From the NCBI RefSeq assembly GCF_008087345.1, contig NZ_VHIB01000001.1, positions 1 to 64,000 of the forward strand: a stretch of 64,000 nt of DNA. The letters are read 5' to 3'. Of the stretch, positions 26,167 to 33,975 are shown in pieces (position 1 is the stretch's first letter; each line of letters begins with the position of its first letter). This DNA comes from Nocardioides caldifontis (GTDB taxonomy: Bacteria; Actinomycetota; Actinomycetes; Propionibacteriales; Nocardioidaceae). Under the pieces are notes generated by a model. That model searched no databases and was not told the origin of the DNA. It saw only the letters and a program-made list of their open reading frames with translations. The position numbers and the translations under genes are program-made.

Positions 26167-26478
26167 CTACCCAGCCAGCCGGTAGGAATCCTCCAGCAGC
26201 TCGACGAGCTCGGTCTCCCCGATCCGGTCGAGCCGGGCGAGGACGAGCAGCGGCGAGCGGTCGTGGTGCGGCGTCCAGTAGAAGGTGTCGGGCTGCGACC
26301 CCGCGAGCACGTCGCGCTCCTCGGTCTTCACGGTGAGCACGCCGTCCTCCCACATCCGGGCGAAGAGCTTCCCCCTCTTCCCGGTGCCGCGGAACCACGT
26401 GGGCTGCCCCCAGCTGGGCCGTTCGGTGACGTCCGGCATCGCCAGGCAGAGCCGGCGCACGTCGTCCTCGGTGGCCAC
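26167..26478 (-). CDS. MmcQ/YjbR family protein
   Basis: A 103-aa protein starting at GTG 26478. The typical pattern is seen: an N-terminal LCLAMPDVTERPSWGQPTW, then KLFARMWEDGVLTVKT, FYWTPHHDRSPLLVL and a C-terminal helix ELVELLEDSYRLAG. YjbR folds resemble DNA-binding domains, but the function is not settled. It lies 3 nt downstream of the tryptophan dioxygenase gene on the same strand, so it may be read from the same transcript. Confidence 0.85.
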   Translation of the reverse strand: MATEDDVRRLCLAMPDVTERPSWGQPTWFRGTGKRGKLFARMWEDGVLTVKTEERDVLAGSQPDTFYWTPHHDRSPLLVLARLDRIGETELVELLEDSYRLAG

Positions 26479-26481
26479 GGG

Positions 26482-27345
26482 TCACCGACCGATCTGCGTG
26501 CGCACGGCGTAGAGCTCGGGGAAGAAGGTCAGCTCCAGCGCCGCCTTGAGGAACGGCGCCCCGCTGGACCCGCCCGTGCCCGGCTTCATGCCGATGATCC
26601 GCTCGACGGTCTTGAGGTGGCGGAACCGCCAGTTCTGGACGTTCTCCTCGAGGTCGACGAGCTCCTCGCAGGTCTCGTACTCCGACCAGTGCTCGTCGGG
26701 CGCCTCGTAGACCGCCCGGATCACCGGGACCAGTGCCTCCTCGAACTGCCAGGCCTGGGTGACGTCACGCTCCAGCACGTGCGCGGGGACGGCGTGCCCC
26801 CGGCGGGCCAGGTAGCGGAGGAACTCGTCGTACAGCGACGGCATCTCGAGGGCCTCGCGGACGACCGCCTGCGCGGCCGGGTCGGCCTCGAACACCTTGA
26901 GCATCGCCGGGTTCTTGTTGCCGAGGACGAACTCCACGGCACGGTACTGCCACGACTGGAACCCGCTGGCGTTGCCGAGAACGCCTCGGAACTCGGCGTA
27001 CTCGCTCGGGGTCAGCGTCGCGAGCACCGACCACTGCTCGGTCAGCGTCCGCTGGATGTGCTTGACCCGGGCGATGCGCTTGAGCGCCGGCGCGAGGTCG
27101 TCGTCGCGGAGCAGCTCGCAGGCGTTGCGGAGCTCGTGGAGGACCAGCTTGAGCCACAGCTCGGTGGTCTGGTGCTGGACGATGAACAGCAGCTCGTCGT
27201 GGTGCTCCGGGTCGCTCAGCGGCCGCTGCGCCGACAGCAGCGTCGGGAGGTCGAGGTAGCCGCCGTAGCTCATCCGGTCGGAGAAGTCGGTGACGACCCC
27301 GTCCTCGAGCGCGCGGGTGTTCCCTCGGATGCCGGTCTCCCTCAC
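26482..27345 (-). CDS. kynA: Tryptophan 2,3-dioxygenase
   Basis: A 287-aa protein, normal length. This heme enzyme opens the indole ring of L-tryptophan to N-formylkynurenine in the cytoplasm. Family motifs are [18 protein letters not shown], the active-site histidine segment [38 protein letters not shown], the heme-ligand region [20 protein letters not shown] and the C-terminal [13 protein letters not shown]. No kynurenine formamidase or kynureninase gene is adjacent, so the rest of the pathway is elsewhere or absent. It is followed by the YjbR-like and zinc-ribbon genes. Confidence 0.95.
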   Translation of the reverse strand: MRETGIRGNTRALEDGVVTDFSDRMSYGGYLDLPTLLSAQRPLSDPEHHDELLFIVQHQTTELWLKLVLHELRNACELLRDDDLAPALKRIARVKHIQRTLTEQWSVLATLTPSEYAEFRGVLGNASGFQSWQYRAVEFVLGNKNPAMLKVFEADPAAQAVVREALEMPSLYDEFLRYLARRGHAVPAHVLERDVTQAWQFEEALVPVIRAVYEAPDEHWSEYETCEELVDLEENVQNWRFRHLKTVERIIGMKPGTGGSSGAPFLKAALELTFFPELYAVRTQIGR

Positions 27346-27366
27346 CCGGCCACCATAGAGCGGGCG

Positions 27367-27726
27367 TCAGGCCTCGTCGTCGGAGCCTTCCTTGACGGTG
27401 ATGGTCCGCTCGGGCACGTCGTCGCGGACCACGATCAGCGAGGCGGCGTACGACGCGGCGAGCCACCCGTTGGCGACCCACCAGTTCTTGCCGAGGTCGG
27501 ACTTGAGGGCCCAGGCGAGGTCCGCGGCGACGACGTACGGCGCGACGCAGAAGGGGCACTCCGCGAGCACCGACCACTCGGTGCCCTCGGTCATCTCGAC
27601 GTACTTGCGGCGGACGAACGACATCGGCGGCCAGTGGTCCTTCGTGACCAGCCGGGTCAGCCGGGCGGCGCTCACGACCCCGACAGCCGCGGCGGCGACG
27701 ATCGTCAACGGGTCCTTGGTCGGCAT
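27367..27726 (-). CDS. DUF1360-like membrane-associated protein
   Basis: A 119-aa protein. ATG 27726 is preferred over ATG 27732, because GAGAGG lies 7 nt before 27726 but only 1 nt before 27732. The N-terminal hydrophobic segment TIVAAAAVGVVSAARLTRLV is followed by the DUF1360-type motif AECPFCVAPYVVAADLAWAL and a second hydrophobic region WLAASYAASLIVV. It is a probable small membrane protein of unknown function; it is 21 nt upstream of kynA and could be the first gene of that transcript. Confidence 0.75.
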   Translation of the reverse strand: MPTKDPLTIVAAAAVGVVSAARLTRLVTKDHWPPMSFVRRKYVEMTEGTEWSVLAECPFCVAPYVVAADLAWALKSDLGKNWWVANGWLAASYAASLIVVRDDVPERTITVKEGSDDEA

Positions 27727-27790
27727 GGGCATCCTCTCGGCGGGGTGGGGGACCCCTCCGGCGTACCCGCGGACCGGGACGACAAACGGC

Positions 27791-28102
27791 TCAGGCGGCC
27801 AGCAGGTGCCCCGCGCCGAGCAGCTCGAAGACCGTGCGGACGATCCGTCGCGGCCCGACCAGCATGACGATCCGGCCGGTGGCCAGGAGGTCCTCCCGCA
27901 GCCGCAGCAGGGCGTCGGCGCCGGCCGAGTCGGTGAACACGAGGCCGGACAGGTCGAGCATGACCCGGTCGACCTCCTCGAGGCTCAGCCCCGTGATGCT
28001 GTCGAGGAGGTCGACGCAGCTCAGGTCGATCTCGCCCTGGAGCCGGACGAGGAGCGCGGGCGGGTCGATCTCGACCAGGACGGTGAGGAGGGGGAGGTCC
28101 AT
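27791..28102 (-). CDS. STAS-domain protein (anti-anti-sigma factor-like)
   Basis: A 103-aa single STAS domain. The typical centre VDRVMLDLSGLVFTDSAGAD (65-84) includes the serine that is phosphorylated in SpoIIAA-like antagonists. The preceding VRLQGEIDLSCVDLL matches the first strand/helix. ATG 28102 gives a standard-length domain. No anti-sigma kinase or sigma factor gene is next to it, so its partner is encoded elsewhere. It is divergent from the membrane protein gene at 28344. Confidence 0.88.
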   Translation of the reverse strand: MDLPLLTVLVEIDPPALLVRLQGEIDLSCVDLLDSITGLSLEEVDRVMLDLSGLVFTDSAGADALLRLREDLLATGRIVMLVGPRRIVRTVFELLGAGHLLAA

Positions 28103-28259
28103 GGGGGCACCTGGGCCGATCTCCCGGAGGACCCGGGACGATGCGGATGCGGCGCCACGCCTTGACCACCGCGCCAGCAGAGCTGGTGGTTCGACACTAC
28201 GCCCCGCAGCCCCTCCTGGCGAACGTTGATCGCACAACGCATGCAGCTGCCCGAGAGGT

Positions 28260-28289
28260 CGGGACACGGCGCCCTCCCGGTCGGGACGC
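28260..28289. promoter_or_regulatory. Two CGGGAC(A/G)C half sites upstream of the membrane protein gene of system 2
   Basis: GGTCGGGACACGGCG contains CGGGACAC at 28260-28267; CGGTCGGGACGCCGGG contains CGGGACGC at 28282-28289, 22 bp (two helical turns) downstream in the same orientation. They lie 55-85 bp before ATG 28344. The half site matches the palindrome at 21622-21638. Otherwise I see nothing recognisable in the 241-nt gap 28103-28343 apart from the RBS GAAGGAGA. Confidence 0.5.
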
Positions 28290-28343
28290 CGGGCTCGCCA
28301 GAGTCCTCCACGACCACGAGATCGACGCTCGAAGGAGAGCACC

Positions 28344-29054
28344 ATGACGCACACCTCCACCGCCCCCGGCACCCTGGGCCTCGCGCCCGTGACCAGCTCC
28401 CACGCGCCGAGCCGTCTCTGGGCGTACGCCGGGGTGGCGGCCGGCCTCCTCGGGACGGTCGGGATGCAGGCCTCCCTGGGGGTGGACGCCGTCTACGACG
28501 AACGGTTCGCCGGCGACCCGCAGCGGATCATGGACCGGCTCGAGGAGTGCGTCCCGTCGATCCTCACCTTCCACACCACGACGATGCTGGCGACCGTGCT
28601 GCTCCTCGTCTTCGGCGCGGGGCTGCGGCGGAGGCTCCGCCAGCAGGCGCCGGCCGACAGCCTGCTCCCCGACGTCGCGCTCGGCGGGACCTTCCTCACC
28701 GCGGTCGCCGGGCTGCTCGGCGCCGGCTTCACGACCGAGATGGTCTTCGGGGTCACCAACGACGACTCGAAGCTGACCCCGGAGATGGCGGTCGTGTTCG
28801 CGCACTGGATCGGCACGATCCCGTGGCTGTGGGTCGGTGCGGGCGTCACCGGCATCGCCGTCGCGGTGGCTGCCCTGCGCCACGCCGCAGCACCCCGCTG
28901 GATCGGCTGGGTCGCGGCGCTCCTCGGCGGCGTCACGCTGCTCGCCGGGCTCTCGCCGCTGCAGTACATGGCCGGCTTCTCCGGCCCGGTCCTCGTGCTG
29001 GTCGCCGCCGCCGGCTTCGCCTTCGGCGACCGGGCGGCGCACGCCGGTCGGTGA
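28344..29054 (+). CDS. Integral membrane protein linked to two-component system 2
   Basis: A 236-aa protein with about six transmembrane helices (28-46, 76-96, 110-132, 150-175, 185-205 and 210-228; e.g. TTMLATVLLLVFGAGL). A short extracytoplasmic loop after TM1 is acidic (DAVYDERFAGDPQRIMDRLE). GAAGGAGA precedes the ATG. No family is recognised. It is followed 42 nt later by the kinase gene on the same strand, unlike system 1, where the membrane protein is divergent. CGGGACAC-type sites upstream suggest control by a NarL-type regulator. Confidence 0.8.
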   Translation: MTHTSTAPGTLGLAPVTSSHAPSRLWAYAGVAAGLLGTVGMQASLGVDAVYDERFAGDPQRIMDRLEECVPSILTFHTTTMLATVLLLVFGAGLRRRLRQQAPADSLLPDVALGGTFLTAVAGLLGAGFTTEMVFGVTNDDSKLTPEMAVVFAHWIGTIPWLWVGAGVTGIAVAVAALRHAAAPRWIGWVAALLGGVTLLAGLSPLQYMAGFSGPVLVLVAAAGFAFGDRAAHAGR

Positions 29055-29096
29055 CGCCACCCACGGGGCAGCGGGCGCACTAGAGTTCCCGTCCTC

Positions 29097-31055
29097 ATGA
29101 CGTCCGCGCTCTCCCTACCGTCCCCCCATCGGGACGGGCTCCCCCGGGTCGCCACGGCCGTCGCCGTGGTGGCCTGGGGGCTCGCCCTGGTCTCGACCGT
29201 CCTGCTGCTCGCGGCCCGGCCGCCGCTCAGCGAGGACCTGCTCTTCTTCCTCGTCGACGTCACGGTCGCGACCGTCTACGGCACGGTCGCGGCGGTGGTG
29301 CTGGCCCGTCGGCGCCACGTCGTCCCCGCCGTGCTCGGGATCGCGGCGGTCGGGGGCGGTCTCGCCGGCCTCGGGGCGGCGTACGAGCAGCTCTCCTGGG
29401 CGCGCGGCGGGCTGCCGCTCGAGGAGGAGATCGGGCGGCTACAGGGCACGGCCTGGATGCCCGGGACCTTGGCGCTGTTCCTGGTGGTGCCCTGGCTGGT
29501 CCGCGACCACCCGCTGCGCTGGTGGTCCTGGGCGGGCGTCGCGGCCGGGGTTGCCGTCACGACCACGTTCACCGTCGCGGCCGGGTTCCAGCTGGTCGAC
29601 GACATCCGCGGCCTCACCGCGCTCGCGATGGTGGTGGGGTCGGCCGCCGCGGCGGAGGTGGAGTGGCGCCACCGGCGCGGCCCGGTCGCCGAGCGCAACG
29701 GGCTCGGCTGGCTGGCCGTCGGGTCGCTGGGCATCGCGTTGTCGTTCGCCCCGTTCCTGTTCCCGTTCGACGCGATGCCGGTGCCGTACTGGTTCACCCC
29801 GGTCGTCCAGCTCGCCACCCAAGCGGTCTACCCGGCGGCGGTCCTCACCGCGGTGCTGCGCGGCCGGATGTGGGACCTCGGGCTCGCGGTCAGCCGGGCG
29901 ACGCTGGCCGGGCTGCTGACCGTGGGGCTGCTCGCGCTGTACCTCGTCGTCGTGCCGCTGGTGTCCGCGCTGATGCCGGACGGCGCCGCGGCGCTGGTCG
30001 GCGCCGGCGTGGTCGCGGTGGCCGTGCAGCCCGCGCGGCTCTGGCTGGGCCGGCTGGTCGAGCGGCTGGTGTACGGCGCCGCCGCGGACCCGGCCCGGCT
30101 GGTGCGCCGCATCGGCTCGAACCTCCGCACGGACGACCCCGACCTCCTCCTCGAGGGGCTGGTCGCCGACCTCGGCCGGGCGATGCGGCTGGAGTCGGTG
30201 CGGCTCGAGGCCCCGCCCCTCGCCGAGGTCGTGTGGGGCTCCCCGACCTCGGCCCCGCGTTCGGTGCCGCTGCTCCACCGGGGCACGACCGTGGGCGGGC
30301 TGGAGGTCACCCTGCCGGCCGGCGAGGCTCTCGGGACCCGCGACGAGGCGACGCTGCGCGACCTCTCCGCGGTGCTCGCCACCGCCGTCGCCGTGACCCT
30401 CGCGGGGCACGAGGTCGCGGCCGCCCGCGACCGGCTCTCGCGGGCGCGGCTGGAGGAGCGACGGCTGATCCGGCGCGAGATCCACGACGGGCTCGGCCCG
30501 TCCCTGGCCGGGCTCCGGCTGGGGCTCCAGGGGGTCCGCAACCTGCTCGCCACCGACCCGGCGGCCGCCGAACAGCTCCTGGGCGCGCTCCAGGAGGAGC
30601 TCGACCAGCGGGTCGACGAGGTGCGCTCCCTGTCCCACCAGCTGCTGCCACCGGTGCTCGACGAGCTCGGGCTCGACGCGGCGCTGACCGAGCTCGCGAC
30701 GAGGTACGCCGAGGAGGGGGTGGAGGTCTCCGTGACCAGCGAGGGGGTGGAGACCGTGGATCCTGCGCTGGCCGGCGCGGCGTACGGCATCGCGACGGAG
30801 GCGGTGGTGAACGTGGTCCGGCACAGCGGCGCGAGCCGCTGCTGGGTCGACGCCCGCGTGGTCGACGAGGCGCTCGTCCTCACCGTCGCCGACGACGGCC
30901 GCGGGGTCCCCGCCGATGCGAGGGGCGGCGTGGGCACCCATTCGATGCGGGAGCGCGCCGAGGAGCAGGGCGGCCGGGTCGAGCGGCTGCCGCGCGAGGG
31001 CGGCGGCACCGTGGTCCGCGCCACGCTGCCGGTCGGGGTGGTCGCCCGTGGCTGA
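29097..31055 (+). CDS. Membrane sensor histidine kinase, HisKA_3 type (two-component system 2)
   Basis: A 652-aa protein organised like the kinase at 19613-21586. About eight N-terminal transmembrane helices extend to residue ~310; a GAF-like region follows at ~330-430, then the phosphoacceptor helix RRLIRREIHDGLGPSLAGLR, and an HATPase domain with ATEAVVNVVRHSGAS, VADDGRGVP and GTHSMRERAEEQGGRV. The two kinases are clear paralogues. The response regulator starts 8 nt before this stop codon, so they are translationally coupled. The sensed signal is unknown. Confidence 0.93.
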   Translation: MTSALSLPSPHRDGLPRVATAVAVVAWGLALVSTVLLLAARPPLSEDLLFFLVDVTVATVYGTVAAVVLARRRHVVPAVLGIAAVGGGLAGLGAAYEQLSWARGGLPLEEEIGRLQGTAWMPGTLALFLVVPWLVRDHPLRWWSWAGVAAGVAVTTTFTVAAGFQLVDDIRGLTALAMVVGSAAAAEVEWRHRRGPVAERNGLGWLAVGSLGIALSFAPFLFPFDAMPVPYWFTPVVQLATQAVYPAAVLTAVLRGRMWDLGLAVSRATLAGLLTVGLLALYLVVVPLVSALMPDGAAALVGAGVVAVAVQPARLWLGRLVERLVYGAAADPARLVRRIGSNLRTDDPDLLLEGLVADLGRAMRLESVRLEAPPLAEVVWGSPTSAPRSVPLLHRGTTVGGLEVTLPAGEALGTRDEATLRDLSAVLATAVAVTLAGHEVAAARDRLSRARLEERRLIRREIHDGLGPSLAGLRLGLQGVRNLLATDPAAAEQLLGALQEELDQRVDEVRSLSHQLLPPVLDELGLDAALTELATRYAEEGVEVSVTSEGVETVDPALAGAAYGIATEAVVNVVRHSGASRCWVDARVVDEALVLTVADDGRGVPADARGGVGTHSMRERAEEQGGRVERLPREGGGTVVRATLPVGVVARG

Positions 31056-31695
31056 CCAGGTCTCGCTCGTGGTGGTCGACGACCATCCGGTGTTCCGGCT
31101 CGGGATGGTCGCGCTGCTCGGCACGATCGACGGGTTCACGGTCGTCGGCCAGGCGGCGACGCGCGCCGAGGCGCTGGAGGTCGTCGACCAGCACACCGAC
31201 GTGGTGCTGATGGACCTGCACCTCGGCGACGACTCCGGCATCGAGGCGACCCGCGACCTGGTCCGTCGCCACCCGCACGTGCGCGTCCTGGTGGTCACGA
31301 TGCGCGAGGACGACGAGTCGGTGGTCGCGTCGGTGCGGGCCGGGGCGCGCGGCTACCTGCTCAAGGCCGCCTCGCCCGCGGAGGTCGAGCGAGCGGTCCG
31401 GGCGGTCGCGAACGGCGAGATGATCCTCGGTCCCCAGGTCGCCGAGCGGGCGATGGCCGCCGTCGTCTCCGGTCGTACGGCGGTGCGGCTGCCGTTCCCC
31501 GAGCTGACCGACCGGGAGCGCGAGGTGCTCGACCTGCTGGCCCGCGGCTTCGACAACACCACGATCTCCCGGCGGCTGGTGCTCAGCCCGAAGACGGTCC
31601 GCAACCACGTCGCGAACGTGCTGGCGAAGATCGGGGCTCCCGACCGGGCCGCCGCGATGATCCGTGCCCGCGAGGAGGGGCTGGGGGTCGACTAG
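31048..31695 (+). CDS. NarL/LuxR-family response regulator (two-component system 2)
   Basis: A 215-aa protein starting at GTG 31048, overlapping the kinase gene by 8 nt. The receiver has Asp11-Asp12, phospho-acceptor Asp56 (VVLMDLHLGDDSG) and Lys in GARGYLLKAA. The LuxR HTH is ELTDREREVLDLLARGFDNT, then LSPKTVRNHVANVLAKIG. The recognition helix (SPKTVRNHVANVLAK) is nearly identical to that of the paralogue at 18972-19616 (SDKTVRNHVSNVFAK), which predicts overlapping DNA targets and agrees with the shared CGGGACAC motif. Its stop shares the CTAG with the stop of the convergent malQ. Confidence 0.95.
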   Translation: MADQVSLVVVDDHPVFRLGMVALLGTIDGFTVVGQAATRAEALEVVDQHTDVVLMDLHLGDDSGIEATRDLVRRHPHVRVLVVTMREDDESVVASVRAGARGYLLKAASPAEVERAVRAVANGEMILGPQVAERAMAAVVSGRTAVRLPFPELTDREREVLDLLARGFDNTTISRRLVLSPKTVRNHVANVLAKIGAPDRAAAMIRAREEGLGVD

Positions 31696-33209
31696 GCGGG
31701 CAGCCGGTCGTACTCCTCGACCAACGCGCGCATCCGCAGCGCGACCGCCTCGGTGAACGCACCGTTCTCCGCCTGCCAGCTCCAGTTGCCCTCGGCGGAG
31801 CCCGGGGTGTTCATGCGCGCGGAGGCGTCGAGCTCGAGCAGGTCCTGGGCGGGCACGACGGCGAGCCGCGCGTGCGACGCCATCGCGAGCCGGACGAGGG
31901 CCCACGGCATGTGCTCGGAGGGGTCGAGCAGGTGGCGCCGCACCTCGCCGCGCTCCTCCTGGCTCTGCGCCTCCCACCAGCCCATGGTGGTGTCGTTGTC
32001 GTGGGTGCCGGTGTAGGCGACCGTCGCCTCCTCGTGGTTCTCCGGGAGGTAGGCGTTGTCGGCGTTGCCGTCGAAGGCGAAGTGGAGCACCTTCATGCCC
32101 GGCAGCCCCGCGCCGGTCCGCAGCGCGTTGACCTCGGCGGTGATGATGCCGAGGTCCTCGGCGACGAGGGTGCCGGTGCCCGCGGTGTCGAGCAGGGCGG
32201 CGAGCACGTCCGGCCCCGGGTTCTCCACCCACTCCCCCTCCCGCGCGGTCGGGGCGTCGGCCGGCACGTGCCAGGCGGCCTGGAAGCCGCGGAAGTGGTC
32301 GATGCGCACGAGGTCGAAGAGCTTGCGCTGGTTGGCGATCCGCAGCCGCCACCAGGCGAAGTCGTCGGCGGCCATCGCGTCCCAGTCGTAGTGTGGGTTG
32401 TTCCAGCGCTGTCCGTCCTCGGAGAAGTAGTCCGGAGGCACCCCGGTCACCGTCAGCGGCCGACCCTCCTCGTCGAGCCGGAAGATGTGCCGGGCCGCCC
32501 ACACGTCGGCGCTGTCGAGGGAGACGAAGATCGGGAGGTCGCCGAAGAAGAGCACGCCCCGCCCGGCGGCGTACTCCCGAAGTGCCTGCCACTGCCGCGC
32601 GAACAGCCACTGCTCGAAGCGCAGGTCGTTCATCCGGCCCTGCAGCGGCTCGACGGCCTCGGCGACTGCGGCGCGGTCCTTGTCCCGCAGCGCGGCGGGC
32701 CAGTCCAGCCAGCTGACGTGGCCGAGCGACTCGCGCAGCGCCACGAACGTCACGTAGGTCTCGAGCCACTCCGCCTCGTCCGCGCACCAACGGGTGAACT
32801 CGGTGTCGGCGTCCTCGCCGTGCCGGGCGAAGTACGTCGCCGCGGCGGCCCGGTGCGCCTCCTGCCGGGTGGCCCGCCCGGCGCGCACGGCGGCGACCGC
32901 CTCGGGCTCGAGGAGACCGTCCTTGACGAGCAGGTCGAGGCTGACCAGGTCGGGGTTGCCGGCCATCGCGCTGATCGCGTTGTACGGCGACCCGTCCCCC
33001 TCGTGAGTCGGGACCAGCGGCAGCACCTGCCAGACCGTGCAGCCGGCCGTCTCGAGGAAGTCGACGAAGCGGTACGCCGCGGGGCCGAGCTCCCCGTGGC
33101 CGCCGTCCACCCCCGGAAGCGAGGTGACGTGGAGCAGGACCCCTGCCCGCCGGACGGCGAGGGGGCCGGTCGAGGGCGCGCGTGCAGGAACGATCGGCTC
33201 GGGGGGCAC
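31692..33209 (-). CDS. malQ: 4-alpha-glucanotransferase (amylomaltase)
   Basis: A 505-aa GH77 protein. It transfers maltosyl/glucan segments between alpha-1,4-glucans in maltodextrin and glycogen turnover. Recognised motifs are the N-terminal RRAGVLLHVTSLPG, GDGSPYNAISAMAGNPDLVS, the nucleophile Asp in FDLVRIDHFRGFQAAW, the acid/base Glu in VAEDLGIIT, and YTGTHDNDTTMGWW. The start ATG 33209 gives a slightly extended N-terminus relative to the shortest members. Its TAG stop lies in the same CTAG as the response regulator's TAG on the other strand, so no terminator separates them. It is not in a glycogen operon here. Confidence 0.95.
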   Translation of the reverse strand: MPPEPIVPARAPSTGPLAVRRAGVLLHVTSLPGVDGGHGELGPAAYRFVDFLETAGCTVWQVLPLVPTHEGDGSPYNAISAMAGNPDLVSLDLLVKDGLLEPEAVAAVRAGRATRQEAHRAAAATYFARHGEDADTEFTRWCADEAEWLETYVTFVALRESLGHVSWLDWPAALRDKDRAAVAEAVEPLQGRMNDLRFEQWLFARQWQALREYAAGRGVLFFGDLPIFVSLDSADVWAARHIFRLDEEGRPLTVTGVPPDYFSEDGQRWNNPHYDWDAMAADDFAWWRLRIANQRKLFDLVRIDHFRGFQAAWHVPADAPTAREGEWVENPGPDVLAALLDTAGTGTLVAEDLGIITAEVNALRTGAGLPGMKVLHFAFDGNADNAYLPENHEEATVAYTGTHDNDTTMGWWEAQSQEERGEVRRHLLDPSEHMPWALVRLAMASHARLAVVPAQDLLELDASARMNTPGSAEGNWSWQAENGAFTEAVALRMRALVEEYDRLPA

Positions 33210-33276
33210 GACTCACAGTGCCACACCGGCCCGGGTGCCAAACCTGGCGGGCCGGGACGTGACCTAGGGTGCGCGC

Positions 33277-33954
33277 ATGGACTTCGCGTTCTACACGCCC
33301 TCCACGCTCACCTCTGAGGAGGCCGACCGGCTGGACCGCGTGCACGGCGCCCTCACCGCGGCGACCCGGGCGCTCGCCGACGCGCAGCTGCGGACGCAGG
33401 TGGAGCTCGACGAGGCGGAGGCGGTCACCGCGGAGGTCGAGCGGCTCACCGAGCGGCTGCTCACCCGCGCCCAGGAGGGCTCACTGGGCACCGAGCTCGG
33501 TCCGCGGGAGAACGAGATCCGCAACCAGGGCAACGCGGTGCTCGGGCTCCGCAACCCGTTCGCGGCGTTCTCGGAGGAGCGGCGCACGATCGACGACGAG
33601 GGCCGGGTCGTCTACGACGTCGAGCTCGGGGCGCTCTACGAGGGGCCGCCCGGGCTGGTGCACGGCGGGGTGTCCGCGATGCTCCTCGACCAGCTGCTCG
33701 GCGAGGCGACCGCCCGGGCCGGCGGTCCGGGGATGACCGGTCGGCTGACCGTGCACTACCGCCGGCCGACGCCGCTGGGGAAGCTGCGGTTCCGCGGGTG
33801 GAGCGAGAGCATCCAGGGGCGCAAGTCGATCGCGAAGGGCGACGTGCTCGACCCCGACGGCAACGTGACCGTCGAGGCCGAGGGGCTCTTCATCCTGCCG
33901 AGCTGGGCGCTGGAGCACCCGTCCTGGACGGACCGGAAGTCCAGCTTCGAGTGA
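33277..33954 (+). CDS. PaaI-like hotdog-fold thioesterase
   Basis: A 225-aa protein. The C-terminal ~130 residues form a hotdog domain with the PaaI signature GLVHGGVSAMLLDQLLGEA and the closing strands GRLTVHYRRPTPLGKLRFRG. The N-terminal ~90 residues are a charged helical extension (LTAATRALADAQLRTQVELD). It probably hydrolyses an acyl-CoA; the substrate is unknown. ATG 33277 is taken as the start. It stands alone between malQ (divergent) and the NDH-2 gene (convergent, 21-nt gap). Confidence 0.87.
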   Translation: MDFAFYTPSTLTSEEADRLDRVHGALTAATRALADAQLRTQVELDEAEAVTAEVERLTERLLTRAQEGSLGTELGPRENEIRNQGNAVLGLRNPFAAFSEERRTIDDEGRVVYDVELGALYEGPPGLVHGGVSAMLLDQLLGEATARAGGPGMTGRLTVHYRRPTPLGKLRFRGWSESIQGRKSIAKGDVLDPDGNVTVEAEGLFILPSWALEHPSWTDRKSSFE

Positions 33955-33975
33955 CGGCCCGCCGCGCGGCCGGCC

